In this document: positions 1 through 8,565 of the stretch, one piece after another
Layout of the letters: each line of letters starts with the position of its first letter
Numbering within the stretch: the first letter of the stretch is position 1
From: Neotabrizicola shimadae
GTDB taxonomy: Bacteria > Pseudomonadota > Alphaproteobacteria > Rhodobacterales > Rhodobacteraceae
Direction of reading: 5' to 3'
Assembly (NCBI RefSeq): GCF_019623905.1
Contig: NZ_CP069370.1
Coordinates: forward strand, 744,001-808,000
DNA length: 64,000 bases
Translations under genes and position numbers: made by a program
Notes under the pieces: model-generated
Databases searched by the model: none
The model's input: the letters and a program-made list of their open reading frames with translations, nothing else
Told to the model about the DNA's origin: nothing

Positions 1-806
1 AAGCGGATTCTGCTGCGCTGGTTCGAGGGCAGGTGCCGGTTGAGCCGGGCGTTCACGCGGCCGAAAAGCCAGGTGATGAACAGCGTGATCAGCACGAAGT
101 AGAGCCCGATGATCGGGTAGGGGATGAAGGGGTTGAAGGTCTTGTCGGCGAAGTAGTTGGCGTAATAGAGCGCGTCGCCCATCTGCCGGAACGCCGGGAA
201 GCTGGAGAAGAACACCAGCGTCGTGGCGTGGAAGAGGAAGATCGCCTCGTTGGTATAGGCGGGCCAGCCAAGCCTCAGCATGGTGGGCCACTGGATGCGG
301 CGGAACTTCTGCCAGCCGGTGATGCCGTAGGCTTCGGCTGCCTCCAGATCTCCCTTGGGGATGGATTGCAGCGCGCCGTAGAAGATCTCGGCGGCATAGG
401 CGCCGGTGTTGAGGAACATCACGAACAGCGCCCCGGCCCAGGCCTTCGTTGTCCAGGAGGTCTGGACGGTGATGCCGAATACGTCGATGCCGGCCTTTGG
501 CAGCATCACCAGTGCTTCGTAGGCGAGGAAGAACTGGATGAAGAGGGGTGAGCCGCGGAAGATGAAGATGAACCATTCCGCAGGCTTGCGCAGGAAGGGG
601 TTGTGCGCGGCCTTGGCGAGCGCCACGGCATTGGCGAGGAAGAAGCCGAAGAACAGCGCGAGGAAGCCGTAGTAGAAGTTCCAGATCAGGCCCGAGCCGA
701 TGAGCGTGAACTGCTTGCACAGCGTGAATTCGTTCTTGGGCAGAAGCTGCTCGCCGATGCCGATGGAGCGCAGGCCGTAAGCCTGAATGATGTCCCAGCA
801 GGTCAT
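1..806 (-). CDS. Amino-acid ABC transporter permease, HisM type (3' end cut by window edge)
   Basis: Inner-membrane permease of a polar amino-acid importer. The 268 visible codons are open to the window edge. Hydrophobic segments cover about residues 38-60, 85-105 and 125-145, with another near the C-terminus. The EAA loop that docks onto the ATPase is visible as EAAEAYGITGWQKFRRI near residues 165-182. The ATG at 806 overlaps the stop of the upstream permease gene by four bases (ATGA), so the two are translationally coupled. The protein pairs with that HisQ-type permease to form the heterodimeric channel. The last residues and the stop codon lie outside the window. The family is certain; the substrate (arginine, lysine, histidine or similar) is inferred from family only. 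Confidence 0.9.
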   Translation of the reverse strand, partial: MTCWDIIQAYGLRSIGIGEQLLPKNEFTLCKQFTLIGSGLIWNFYYGFLALFFGFFLANAVALAKAAHNPFLRKPAEWFIFIFRGSPLFIQFFLAYEALVMLPKAGIDVFGITVQTSWTTKAWAGALFVMFLNTGAYAAEIFYGALQSIPKGDLEAAEAYGITGWQKFRRIQWPTMLRLGWPAYTNEAIFLFHATTLVFFSSFPAFRQMGDALYYANYFADKTFNPFIPYPIIGLYFVLITLFITWLFGRVNARLNRHLPSNQRSRIR

Positions 807-1690
807 GCCGCGGCCCTCCGCATCCGTTCACCCGCAGCGGTGGCCTGACCCCTGGACAGGCGCGCCGACAACCGGCCGAGCGCGATTTCACTGACGCGCG
901 TCATCGCGAGGTAGAACACCAGAAGCACGAGGAAGTAGTAGAGCCGCCAGTCGCCGTGCGGGAACTCGTAGGCCTGGGTCTTGGACCCGCCAAGCTCCTT
1001 CGCATAATAAACGATGTCCTTGACCCCAAGCAGGAACAAGAGCGGCGTTGCCTTGATGAGGATCATCCAGAGGTTCGACAGGCCGGGAAGGGCATAGACC
1101 CACATCTGCGGCACGAGGATGCGGCGGAAGACCTGCCGGTGGCTCATGCCATAGGCTTCGGCGGTTTCAAGCTGGGCGCGGGGCACCGAGTTCATCGCGC
1201 CATAAAGTACGTTGGCGGTGAAGGCGCCGAAGACGATGGCGAAGGTCACCACGGCCAGCGAGAAGCCGTAGGCCTGGTGGATGAAGGGCGAGGCCGTGGC
1301 GGCGGGCACCTTGGCAGCGGGGCAGACCCGGAATTCCAGACCCTGCCAGGGCCAGGGCGTGCCCGAGGGGCAGACCGCGACGAATTTCAGGTATTCGATC
1401 ACCTGGTCCAGCACGATCACGAAGAACATGAAATAGACGATGTCCGGCACGCCTCGGACCATGGCGATGTAGATGCGACCGGCCCAGTGCAGGATGGGAT
1501 TGTGCGACCGCGCGGCGGTGGCGCCCACGAAGCCGAAGGCGATGGCGATCGGTGCGGTGATGGCCAGAAGCACGAGGACGGTGCCGAAGGACCAGTAGAA
1601 ATCCACATGCTTGCCTGAGGTCAGGTAGCAGTAGAACCAGTGCAGGCCCTCGAGCGTCTTTGGCTCGGCGCAGGAAGTGAACATCGGCAA
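803..1690 (-). CDS. Amino-acid ABC transporter permease, HisQ type
   Basis: A 295-residue inner-membrane permease. An N-terminal hydrophobic segment lies near residues 35-60, with further segments at about 85-105, 150-175 and 260-280. The EAA loop is visible as ETAEAYGMSHRQVFRRI near residues 185-200. A Cys- and Pro-containing insert at residues 105-135, between membrane segments, makes the protein longer than the usual 220-240 residues of HisQ; this suggests an extra periplasmic loop. It ends inside the start of the HisM-type gene. It lies 65 bases after the binding-protein gene, separated by a stable hairpin. Role inferred: half of the channel for the amino acid delivered by the protein at 1756-2514. 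Confidence 0.9.
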   Translation of the reverse strand: MPMFTSCAEPKTLEGLHWFYCYLTSGKHVDFYWSFGTVLVLLAITAPIAIAFGFVGATAARSHNPILHWAGRIYIAMVRGVPDIVYFMFFVIVLDQVIEYLKFVAVCPSGTPWPWQGLEFRVCPAAKVPAATASPFIHQAYGFSLAVVTFAIVFGAFTANVLYGAMNSVPRAQLETAEAYGMSHRQVFRRILVPQMWVYALPGLSNLWMILIKATPLLFLLGVKDIVYYAKELGGSKTQAYEFPHGDWRLYYFLVLLVFYLAMTRVSEIALGRLSARLSRGQATAAGERMRRAAA

Positions 1691-1721
1691 AATCCCGGGC
1701 GGCGGTCAGCGGATAGAGGAA

Positions 1722-1746
1722 GGGCGGGGCCTTTCGGGCCCCGCCC
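1722..1746 (-). terminator. Intercistronic GC hairpin after the binding-protein gene
   Basis: GGGCGGGGCC and GGCCCCGCCC form a 10-bp stem around a five-base loop, directly after the stop of the binding-protein gene and before the permease gene. There is no run of U on the minus strand, so it probably acts as an RNA stabiliser or partial terminator that raises binding-protein expression over permease expression, as known for malE-malF. Confidence 0.6.
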
Positions 1747-1755
1747 CGGGAAGGC

Positions 1756-2514
1756 TCAGCAGCCTTCCTTGCCAGCGTCGCCCCAGACGAGCGGCGAATC
1801 CGGGCCGAAGTATTCGGGCTTGGTGATCATCGCATCCAGCGTGCCGTCGCATTTCATCGACTTGATCGCGGCATCGAACTTTGCGCGCAGTTCGGCATCG
1901 GACTTGCGGAAGGCCATGCCGACCCCGCCGCCGATCATCTCGGTCTGGTCAAGCAGCACCAGCGCGCCGCCCGATTCGTCGGCGATGGGCTTGAGGTAGT
2001 CGCTGTCGGCCAGCACGGCGACCGCTTCGCCGTTCTTGACGGCGGCGACGGTTTCTTCCGGCGTCGCGTATTCGACCAGCGTCATGCCGTTTTCGGCCAC
2101 GAAGGCCGCCTGGATGGTCGAGGTCTGCGCCGCGACCGGGCCGGATTTCAGGTCGGCATCCTTGGACGCCGCCAGGTAGGCCGAGGGTGTGGGCTGCAGG
2201 TAGCCCTGGCTGAAATCGACGATCTCTGCCCGTTCCGGCGTGATCGACATGCCGGCGATGATGACGTCGTAGTTGCCCGACTGCAGGTTCGGGATGATCG
2301 AATCCCATTCATTCGTCGTCCAGGTGCAGTTCAGGCCCGCGCGCTTGCAAAGCTCGTCGCCGAATTCACGTTCGAAGCCAGCGACTTCGCCGGCGTCGTT
2401 GATGAAGTTGTAGGGAGGGTAGGCGCCTTCGGTGCCAAGACGCACGACATCCTGGGCAAAGGCGGCGCCGGCCGAAAGACCGGCCAGCGCGGTGGCAAGA
2501 AGCAGTTTCTTCAT
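1756..2514 (-). CDS. Periplasmic amino-acid-binding protein (HisJ/ArgT family)
   Basis: A 252-residue extracellular solute-binding protein family 3. A signal peptide covers about residues 1-20 (KK, a hydrophobic run, cleavage after AFA before QDVV). The mature N-terminus has the family motif LGTEGAYPPYNF, followed by GFEREFGDELCKRAGLNCTW, and the central segment NYDVIIAGMSITPERAEIVDFS is the diagnostic ligand-binding stretch. Two Cys residues at about 56 and 63 could form the short disulfide loop typical of HisJ/LAO proteins. It would capture an amino acid in the periplasm and hand it to the two permeases downstream. The order ATPase, binding protein, permease, permease is one importer operon read leftward. 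Confidence 0.93.
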   Translation of the reverse strand: MKKLLLATALAGLSAGAAFAQDVVRLGTEGAYPPYNFINDAGEVAGFEREFGDELCKRAGLNCTWTTNEWDSIIPNLQSGNYDVIIAGMSITPERAEIVDFSQGYLQPTPSAYLAASKDADLKSGPVAAQTSTIQAAFVAENGMTLVEYATPEETVAAVKNGEAVAVLADSDYLKPIADESGGALVLLDQTEMIGGGVGMAFRKSDAELRAKFDAAIKSMKCDGTLDAMITKPEYFGPDSPLVWGDAGKEGC

Positions 2515-2556
2515 CGGGTTACTCCCTGGTGGTTTGTTGTGGTTGTCAGTCTAAGG

Positions 2557-3333
2557 TCAGGCCGTGGCGGAAAGGAAGCCGCGAAGGCGTTCGGTCTGGG
2601 GATTGCCGAACAGCCGTTCGGGCGGGCCTTCCTCTTCGATCTTGCCCTTGTGCAGGAAGACGACATGGTCGGAAACATCCGCCGCCAGCCGCATGTCATG
2701 AGTGACGAGGATCATGGTGCGGCCTTCCTCGGCCAGCGCCTTGATGACCTTCACGACTTCCTGTTCCAGTTCGGGGTCCAGCGCCGAGGTGGGCTCGTCG
2801 AACAGAAGCGCGCGGGGTTCCATGCACAGGGCGCGCGCGATGGCGGCGCGCTGCTGCTGGCCACCCGATAGCTGTGCGGGCCAGGCATCGGCCTTGTCGC
2901 CGATGCCGACCTTGGCCAGGTATTCGCGCGCGGTTTTCTCGACCTCGGCCGGGTTGCGTTTCAGCACCGTGACCGGAGCCTCCATCACGTTCTGAAGGAT
3001 GGTCATGTGGGACCAGAGATTGAACTGCTGGAACACCATGGACAGGTTGGTACGGATGCGCGTGACCTGGGCCTTGTCGGCGGGATGACGGCCCAGGCCC
3101 TGGCCGCGCCAGTGCACAGCCTCGCCCTCGAACAGGATTTCGCCGTCCTGGCTGTCTTCCAGCAGATTGCAGCAGCGCAGGAGGGTGGATTTCCCCGAGC
3201 CCGATGACCCGATCAGCGAAACGACGTGGCCCTTGGGGGCCACCATGTCCACGCCCTTCAGCACTTCGAGCTGGCCATAGCTCTTGTGGAGGTTGCGGAT
3301 TTCGATGACGGGGACATCCCCGCCCTTGGTCAT
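2557..3333 (-). CDS. Amino-acid ABC transporter ATP-binding protein (HisP/GlnQ type)
   Basis: The 258-residue ATPase of the importer. Walker A is GSSGSGKST (residues 42-50), the Q-loop is FQQFNLW (about 101-107), the signature is LSGGQQQR (155-162), Walker B is LLFDEP (176-181), the D-loop is SALD and the switch His is at 212. The frame is open upstream to 3414, but the protein is placed at the ATG at 3333 because residues before it do not resemble the family and the first beta strand (VIEIRNLHKSYG) follows directly. No strong ribosome binding site precedes it, so the start is slightly uncertain. It is the first gene of the importer operon; the binding protein starts 42 bases downstream. Confidence 0.93.
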   Translation of the reverse strand: MTKGGDVPVIEIRNLHKSYGQLEVLKGVDMVAPKGHVVSLIGSSGSGKSTLLRCCNLLEDSQDGEILFEGEAVHWRGQGLGRHPADKAQVTRIRTNLSMVFQQFNLWSHMTILQNVMEAPVTVLKRNPAEVEKTAREYLAKVGIGDKADAWPAQLSGGQQQRAAIARALCMEPRALLFDEPTSALDPELEQEVVKVIKALAEEGRTMILVTHDMRLAADVSDHVVFLHKGKIEEEGPPERLFGNPQTERLRGFLSATA

Positions 3334-3450
3334 TGCTGATGCGTTCACGGCGTTCCGCCTGTTGTCCCTGTCGGTCGCCTCATACTCTGCAAGTGCCGCC
3401 GCTTTGCAACGCAATTTCAGCGGAAAAGGCAGCGACGCTGCGCAAACTGC

Positions 3451-4221
3451 TCAATGACCTTGCGCATACTGCGCAGGCGAGGGCGGAAGGGGCAGCGCGA
3501 GGTAGTCCGCAGCCGGAATCGCGACAAGGCCCTTGAGGCAGAGCGTGTCGCGGTCTGCCGGGGAAAGCGCGGCGATGGCGGCGCTGATGGCGGCGAACAG
3601 GGGGGGGGCATCGGCCCCGGCGCGAGAGATCAGCGGAAGGCCGGGTGTGGGGTCGGTCAGGCCCACGACCTTGACCCGCGCCGCGGCGGGTTCCCATCGC
3701 TGCAAGAGGCGCCAGGTCACGGCATCCAGCGCGGCGATGTCCGCGCTGCCTTCGGCCACGGCCAGCATCGACAGGCGGTGCCCGCCGGTTTCCAACGTTT
3801 CGCCAAAGCGAAGGTCCAGCGTTGCGGCGCGAGCGAGGGGGGCGGCCCAGCCGGATTGCGACAGGCTGTCGTTGTAGGCGAGCCGAGCGCCGGCGAACCG
3901 GATGAGGTCGCCGCGCGGATCGTCGGCGCGCGCCACCAGGACCGAGCGGTAGAAGCCGGGGGGGCAGCCTTCGACACCGTAGTCGGGCGTGCCGATAAGG
4001 GTGACCTGGTCGTGAAGACGGGCGCGGAAGGGCAGGCCACAGGTCTGCGACACTAGAAGGTCTGGCGAGGTCCAGCCCGGCATGTAGGCAAGGTCTCCGC
4101 GCGTCAGCGCGTCGGGCGCTTCGATGCCGCGGTCGCGCAGGCCGTCGCGGACCAGCCCCCACAGACGGTCGTTCGCGCCTGCGGTTTCGGCGCGGTCATA
4201 CATGCCCAGGGCGGCGATCAT
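3451..4221 (-). CDS. Cytosolic PhnD-like substrate-binding domain protein
   Basis: A 256-residue protein resembling phosphate/phosphonate ABC binding proteins (PhnD-like fold, PF12974 type). Typical pieces are MPGWTSPDLLVSQTCGLPFR, the GCPPGFYRSVLVAR strand, FAGARLAYNDSLSQSGW and an LAVAEGSADIAALDAVTW segment, which in periplasmic relatives lines the anion site. There is no signal peptide or lipobox, so it probably stays in the cytoplasm and is not a transport protein. Its start overlaps the stop of nothing upstream, but its stop side is 118 bases from the importer ATPase; at its 5' end the TerB gene's stop overlaps its ATG by four bases, so the two are translationally coupled. Function unknown; small-molecule sensing is a guess. 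Confidence 0.7.
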   Translation of the reverse strand: MIAALGMYDRAETAGANDRLWGLVRDGLRDRGIEAPDALTRGDLAYMPGWTSPDLLVSQTCGLPFRARLHDQVTLIGTPDYGVEGCPPGFYRSVLVARADDPRGDLIRFAGARLAYNDSLSQSGWAAPLARAATLDLRFGETLETGGHRLSMLAVAEGSADIAALDAVTWRLLQRWEPAAARVKVVGLTDPTPGLPLISRAGADAPPLFAAISAAIAALSPADRDTLCLKGLVAIPAADYLALPLPPSPAQYAQGH

Positions 4222-4655
4222 GCCTTTTCGGCCCGCTGGCGGGCCAGGGCCGATTCGACATCTGTCAGGCCCAGAAGGTTGGCCACCAGACGCATCAGCC
4301 GGTCTTCCTCGGCATCGCGGCCGCCATCGGCCAGCGTCACCGACCAGAGCGCCTCCATCAGGGCGCCGCGGTCTTCGGGTGCGGTGGCGGCCTTCAGCGC
4401 GCGGGTGAAGCGCACGGTGTCGGGCGCCTGCGCCTCCAGATCCTCGGCCTCGGCCCGCAGGGCGGCGGCCTGAAAGGGCGAGAGTTTGTGGCGCTCGATC
4501 AGGATGCGGTCGATCCGCTCCATCTCGGCTGAGTCATAGGTGCCATCGGTGCGGGCCGCGCGCACGAGAAGGGCCGCAAGCGCCAGGCGCGCATCGGGTT
4601 CGGGCAGGCGGTCGGGGGCGGGGGCCAGGAGGCGGCGCAGGATATGGTCGAACAT
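4218..4655 (-). CDS. TerB-family protein
   Basis: A 145-residue all-helical protein of the TerB/DjlA N-terminal family. The first half carries LALAALLVRAARTDGTYDSAEMERIDRIL, with the acidic D-x-D/E-type loop, and the second copy carries ALWSVTLADGGRDAEEDRLMRLVANLLGL, the usual two-fold repeat that binds metal or mediates interaction. The start at 4655 (MFDHILRRLL) is preferred over an in-frame codon at 4685 because family members begin with this amphipathic helix. Its stop overlaps the next gene's ATG. A direct role in tellurite resistance is not implied: most family members in alphaproteobacteria are uncharacterised. Confidence 0.8.
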   Translation of the reverse strand: MFDHILRRLLAPAPDRLPEPDARLALAALLVRAARTDGTYDSAEMERIDRILIERHKLSPFQAAALRAEAEDLEAQAPDTVRFTRALKAATAPEDRGALMEALWSVTLADGGRDAEEDRLMRLVANLLGLTDVESALARQRAEKA

Positions 4656-4741
4656 GGGCAGACCATAAGGCGGCTCAACGGTCATGCCAATGCGCCTCGC
4701 GCCGTGCTGATGCCAGCGTGAGGTGGCGAGAGCCGGAAGAT

Positions 4742-5641
4742 TCAGCCGGGGGGAATGGTGACCCGTCCTTCCGAGATGCGGAGGGCGGTACCGGCTATGC
4801 GCACTTCGGTTAGGCCTGCGGCATTGGCGATAACGGACAGGCCGATGTCGGAGGGGCGGCCCATCTCGACCCCCTGGCGGAGGCGGAACCGGGTTTCGCC
4901 AGGATGTATCGTGCCGGCAGCCAGGAGTTGGGCCGCGAGGATGGCGCTGGCCGATCCCGTGGCGGGGTCTTCCGGAATGCCGGCGGTGGGCGAGAACATG
5001 CGGGCGCGGTAGTCTTCCGTCTCGCCCGGCGTATAGAGATAGGCGCTGTCCACACCGGCGGCGGCCATCAGCGCAGACCAGTGCGGTTCAATGGGGCGGG
5101 CGCGACCAAGGGCCGACAGGCTGGCCACGGGCACATAGAGGAAGCGAGGCCCGCCTTGCCAGATTGCGGGGCGGTGACGGCCAAAGCCGATGTCGCCGGG
5201 CGGAAGGTCCAATGCGCGGGCGATCAGGGCGGGCTCGGCGTTGCCGCGCGCCGCATGGGGCAGGACCGGCGCGGTGAATTCGGCGGTGGTCCGGCCGGCC
5301 AGGCGGCGAACGCGCACCGGGACCAGGCCGGCCTCTTCCTCCAGCACCAAGGTGGTTTCGAAATCGCTAGGGCCGTGGTCGGTTTCTGCCAGCAGGATGG
5401 CACAGCCGATGGTGGGATGGCCGGCGAAGGGAATCTCGGCCGTGGGGAAGAAGATGCGCACGCGCGCCCGGTGCGCCGGGTCGCGGGGCGGCTGCACGAA
5501 GATCGTCTCGGACAGGTTGAATTCCCGCGCGAGGGTCTGCATCTGGCCCGTGCTCAGACCGCCAGCCTCCAGCACCACCGCCAGAGGATTGCCGGTGAAG
5601 GCGCGGTCGGTGAAGACGTCGAGCGTGTGGAAGGGCAGCAT
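4742..5641 (-). CDS. PhzF-family isomerase-like protein
   Basis: A 299-residue protein of the PhzF/diaminopimelate-epimerase fold. The N-terminal motif FHTLDVFTDRAFTGNPLAVVLEA, the EFNLSETIFV segment containing the conserved Glu at about 45, the FFPTAEIPFAGHPTIGCA motif and the C-terminal GIPEDPATGSA motif are all present. PhzF itself isomerises a dihydroanthranilate, but most genomic homologues have unknown substrates and there are no phenazine genes here. It lies 14 bases downstream of the rlmJ stop and reads the same way, so it may be co-transcribed. Confidence 0.88.
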   Translation of the reverse strand: MLPFHTLDVFTDRAFTGNPLAVVLEAGGLSTGQMQTLAREFNLSETIFVQPPRDPAHRARVRIFFPTAEIPFAGHPTIGCAILLAETDHGPSDFETTLVLEEEAGLVPVRVRRLAGRTTAEFTAPVLPHAARGNAEPALIARALDLPPGDIGFGRHRPAIWQGGPRFLYVPVASLSALGRARPIEPHWSALMAAAGVDSAYLYTPGETEDYRARMFSPTAGIPEDPATGSASAILAAQLLAAGTIHPGETRFRLRQGVEMGRPSDIGLSVIANAAGLTEVRIAGTALRISEGRVTIPPG

Positions 5642-5655
5642 CGGTTTTCCCCCGG

Positions 5656-6432
5656 TCAGAGCGCCTTGAAGATCGCGGTCAGGCGGTTTGCCTCGTCCTC
5701 CAGCCCCCAGGGCGGGTTGATGACGAACATGCCGGACCCGATCATCCCGTGGCCTTCGCGGGCGGGTGGAAAGCGGACCTCATGGCGCAGGCTGCCGGGA
5801 TGGGCGGCCTCCAGAGCCTTCAGCATCCGGGCATGGGGCGATCCCGTCAGCAGCGGATACCACAGCATGATGACGCCCACGTTCCATTTGCGTGCCACCT
5901 GCCCGATGACCTTGGGCACCGTCTCGTAGTCGGCTTTCACCTCCCAGGACGGGTCGATCAGCATGAGCCCGCGGCGGGGCGTGGGCGGGGTCAGGGCAAG
6001 CGCCGCTTTCAGCCCGTCCTCGCGCCGGACATGCGCGCCCCAGGGCGCCATGACCTTGACCAGCGCGGCATGTTCCTGGGGGTGCAACTCGCACAAGTGC
6101 ATCACATCGTCGTCGCGCAACGCCGGGGCCGCGATGAGGGGGGAGCCGGGATAGGCCATCGGCCCGAACCGCCCGCGCTCCTCGGCCAGGCGGCGCCGGT
6201 AGGGGTGGCCCACCGGAAAGCGGTCCTCGATCCGCGCAATGCCGGCTGCGGCCTCGCCGGTCTTGAGCGCCTCTGACCCGCCCAGGTCATACATGCCCCG
6301 CCCGGCATGGGTTTCGATATAGGACATCGGCTTGTCCTTGGCGGTCATGTAATCCAGCGCCACGGCCAGAAGCGCGTGTTTCTGGACATCGGCCAGGTTT
6401 CCGGCGTGGAAGGCGTGCTGATAGGAAAGCAT
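5656..6432 (-). CDS. rlmJ: 23S rRNA (adenine-2030-N6)-methyltransferase RlmJ
   Basis: A 258-residue SAM-dependent enzyme that methylates N6 of A2030 of 23S rRNA. It begins with the family signature MLSYQHAFHAGNLADVQKH. It then has a THAGRGMYDL SAM-binding loop, a catalytic motif LIDPSWE (DPPY in E. coli RlmJ, here DPSW) and the C-terminal GSGMFVINPPW. The start at 6432 is chosen because this is the family's N-terminus; an upstream in-frame codon at 6477 would add 15 unrelated residues. The DPSW variant is common in this family in alphaproteobacteria as far as I recall; activity is presumed retained. Confidence 0.9.
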   Translation of the reverse strand: MLSYQHAFHAGNLADVQKHALLAVALDYMTAKDKPMSYIETHAGRGMYDLGGSEALKTGEAAAGIARIEDRFPVGHPYRRRLAEERGRFGPMAYPGSPLIAAPALRDDDVMHLCELHPQEHAALVKVMAPWGAHVRREDGLKAALALTPPTPRRGLMLIDPSWEVKADYETVPKVIGQVARKWNVGVIMLWYPLLTGSPHARMLKALEAAHPGSLRHEVRFPPAREGHGMIGSGMFVINPPWGLEDEANRLTAIFKAL

Positions 6433-6552
6433 GGCCCCGATTACCCGCTTCACATCCTCGCGCCAAGCCTTTCGCACAAGCCGGCACGGCGATAGACAGG
6501 ACGGGTCCCGGCAAGAGACCGGGTGTCACGCCAGAGCAGACACGGACCAAAA

Positions 6553-7968
6553 ATGATAACCCGATCCCGCCTTGCCTCTCTTCTGCTGGGCTTCGCCGCC
6601 ACCCTGGGCCTTGCCGCCGCCGCCAGCGGCCAGACACCGCCGAACATCATCTACATCGTGGCCGATGACCTGGGATATGCCGATACAGGCTACACGGGAT
6701 CGAAGACGATCGAGACGCCGGCGCTTGATGCGCTGGCGGCGACGGGGGCGAGGCTGACGGATTTCTATGTCCAGCCGATGTGCACGCCGACGCGCGCCGC
6801 GCTGATGACCGGGCGCTATCCGCTGCGCTATGGCCTGCAGACGGGGGTGATCCCCGGAGCAGGCCTGTACGGCATCCCCCTCGATGAACAGCTTCTGCCC
6901 CAGGTGCTGCAGGAGGCGGGCTACCAGACCGCGATGGTGGGCAAGTGGCATCTGGGCCATGGCTCGGCCGACTATTGGCCGATGCAGCGCGGATTCGACA
7001 GCTTCTATGGCGCTCTGGTGGGCGAGATCGACCATTTCACTCATTCCTCGCACGGTGTGCCGGACTGGTACCGGGGCAACGAGCCGGCGACCGACGAGGG
7101 CTATGACAACATCCTGTTCGCGGACGAGGCGGTGAAGGTGATCGAGGGGCACGACCCTTCGAAGCCCTTGTTCCTGTACCTTGCCTTCACGGCGCCGCAC
7201 ACGCCCTATCAGGCGCCCGAGGACTGGCTGGCCAGGTACCCCGGCATCGAGGACCCGAATGCGAAGGCCTATGCCGCCATGGTCTCGATCGTTGACGACG
7301 GGGTGGCGCGGGTCGTCAAGGCTCTGGAAGATAAGGGGATGCGCGACGACACGCTGATCCTGTTCCATTCCGACAATGGCGGCGTGACCAATTCGCTGTT
7401 CGCCGGCGACAGCAAGGTCGAGGGCGGGCTTCCCGCCTCGAACGCCCCGCTGCGCGATGGCAAGGGCACGCTGTACGAGGGTGGCACGAAGGTGGCGGCC
7501 ATTGCCAACTGGCCGGGCCATGTAAAGGCGGAACCGGTGGACGGGCTGATCCATGTGGTCGACATGCTGCCGACGCTGGCGTCACTGGCCGGGGCCAAGC
7601 CCGCGGGAAAGCCGCTGGACGGGCGCAACGTCTGGCCGACCATTGCGGAAGGCGCGGCGTCTCCGCGCAGCGAGATCGTCTACAACGTCGACCCGCTGGC
7701 GGGTGCCTTGCGCGATGGCAACTGGAAACTTGTCTGGAAGGCTGCACTGCCGCCCAAGATCGAACTGTTCGACCTGCTGGCCGACCCGTCCGAGACGACC
7801 GACCAGTCGGCGCAGAACCCGGATGTGGTCAAGCGGTTGCAGGCGCGCGTGACCGAGCTTGCCACGCAGATGGCGCCGCCGCTTCTGATCCTGGAGGCGA
7901 TCCGGCTGACGTTCTATGTGCCGCCCGTGACGGGCGATCCCACGATCCTGTTCGGGCAGGGCGATTGA
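6553..7968 (+). CDS. Secreted Cys-type sulfatase (arylsulfatase family)
   Basis: A 471-residue sulfatase. It has a Sec signal peptide (residues 1 to about 26, cleavage near ASG|Q). The metal site is seen in IVADDLGYAD (D38, D39), and the modification motif CTPTR at 77-81 would be converted to formylglycine at C77. Also present are the GKWHLGH motif, the HTPYQAPEDW segment and FHSDNGG. It hydrolyses sulfate esters in the periplasm or outside; the substrate cannot be read from the sequence. The start at 6553 is chosen over an in-frame codon at 6523 because it places the signal peptide at the N-terminus. No formylglycine-generating enzyme is in the window, so maturation depends on a gene elsewhere. 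It stands alone and converges with the GNAT gene. Confidence 0.9.
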   Translation: MITRSRLASLLLGFAATLGLAAAASGQTPPNIIYIVADDLGYADTGYTGSKTIETPALDALAATGARLTDFYVQPMCTPTRAALMTGRYPLRYGLQTGVIPGAGLYGIPLDEQLLPQVLQEAGYQTAMVGKWHLGHGSADYWPMQRGFDSFYGALVGEIDHFTHSSHGVPDWYRGNEPATDEGYDNILFADEAVKVIEGHDPSKPLFLYLAFTAPHTPYQAPEDWLARYPGIEDPNAKAYAAMVSIVDDGVARVVKALEDKGMRDDTLILFHSDNGGVTNSLFAGDSKVEGGLPASNAPLRDGKGTLYEGGTKVAAIANWPGHVKAEPVDGLIHVVDMLPTLASLAGAKPAGKPLDGRNVWPTIAEGAASPRSEIVYNVDPLAGALRDGNWKLVWKAALPPKIELFDLLADPSETTDQSAQNPDVVKRLQARVTELATQMAPPLLILEAIRLTFYVPPVTGDPTILFGQGD

Positions 7969-7974
7969 TGGCCC

Positions 7975-8006
7975 GACGCGAGGCCCGCATGAGCGGGCCC
8001 CGCGTC
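7975..8006. terminator. Hairpin between convergent genes
   Basis: A 13-bp stem with one A:C mismatch (GACGCG-A-GGCCCGC against GCGGGCC-C-CGCGTC) around an ATGA loop lies between the convergent sulfatase and GNAT genes. There is no U tract, so it is termination-like by position and stability only. Confidence 0.5.
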
Positions 8007-8013
8007 GCGGGTC

Positions 8014-8472
8014 TCAGGCCGCAAGCCGGCGAGACAGGCGCGGCCCGATTGCGGGCCGCACGAGGAAGCCGCGGCGTTCGTAGAAGGCGCGCGCGGCTTC
8101 GTTGTTCTCGGCGGTGCCCACGGTGACCCAGGCGCAGCCCTGGCGGCGGGCGTGGGCCACCGCAGCCTCGATCAACAGGCTGCCGGTGCCGAGATTGCGT
8201 TCATTGTCGCGGACGTAGAGGTGGTGCAGTTCCATGCCGCGCAGGCCGTTCTGCAACTGTGCCAGTGGCATGAGGGCGGCATAGCCCAACAGGCCTTGCG
8301 GGCCGTCGGCCACAAGGACGGCCAGCCAGGGAGCGGACGAGAAGACATCGCGCTTCAGGTCGGCCTCGGTGACTTCGGGCGTGTCGCCGTGATGCAGGGC
8401 CAGCGCGCGGACCATGGACAGAAGCGCAGGCAGGTCCTCGGGTCGGGCTGGTCGGATGGTGGGGCGGGTCAT
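8014..8472 (-). CDS. GNAT-family N-acetyltransferase
   Basis: A 152-residue acetyltransferase of the GNAT superfamily. Motif A is visible as LYVRDNERNLGTGSLLIEAAVAHARRQGC (about residues 87-115), with the pyrophosphate-binding loop, and motif B is NNEAARAFYERRGF. The N-terminus IRPARPEDLPALLSMVRAL is the usual first strand and helix. The substrate is unknown; close-looking family members act on small amines or peptides. A bidirectional hairpin separates it from the gene behind it. Confidence 0.85.
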   Translation of the reverse strand: MTRPTIRPARPEDLPALLSMVRALALHHGDTPEVTEADLKRDVFSSAPWLAVLVADGPQGLLGYAALMPLAQLQNGLRGMELHHLYVRDNERNLGTGSLLIEAAVAHARRQGCAWVTVGTAENNEAARAFYERRGFLVRPAIGPRLSRRLAA

Positions 8473-8515
8473 TTCAGCTCGCTTTCAGGATTTGGGCCGC
8501 GAGGGAGCCGAACGA

Positions 8516-8539
8516 AAAAGCCGCCTCGCGGCGGCTTTT
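8516..8539. terminator. Bidirectional rho-independent terminator
   Basis: AAAAGCCGCC and GGCGGCTTTT form a 10-bp stem around TCGC, with the A/T runs at the base giving a U tract on the minus strand. It lies downstream of the DUF4239 gene (and of the short frame at 8566-8625) and upstream of the GNAT gene, so it most likely ends leftward transcription from 9465. Confidence 0.8.
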
Positions 8540-8565
8540 CGGGTCACATGATCCAAGGCCGCCCG

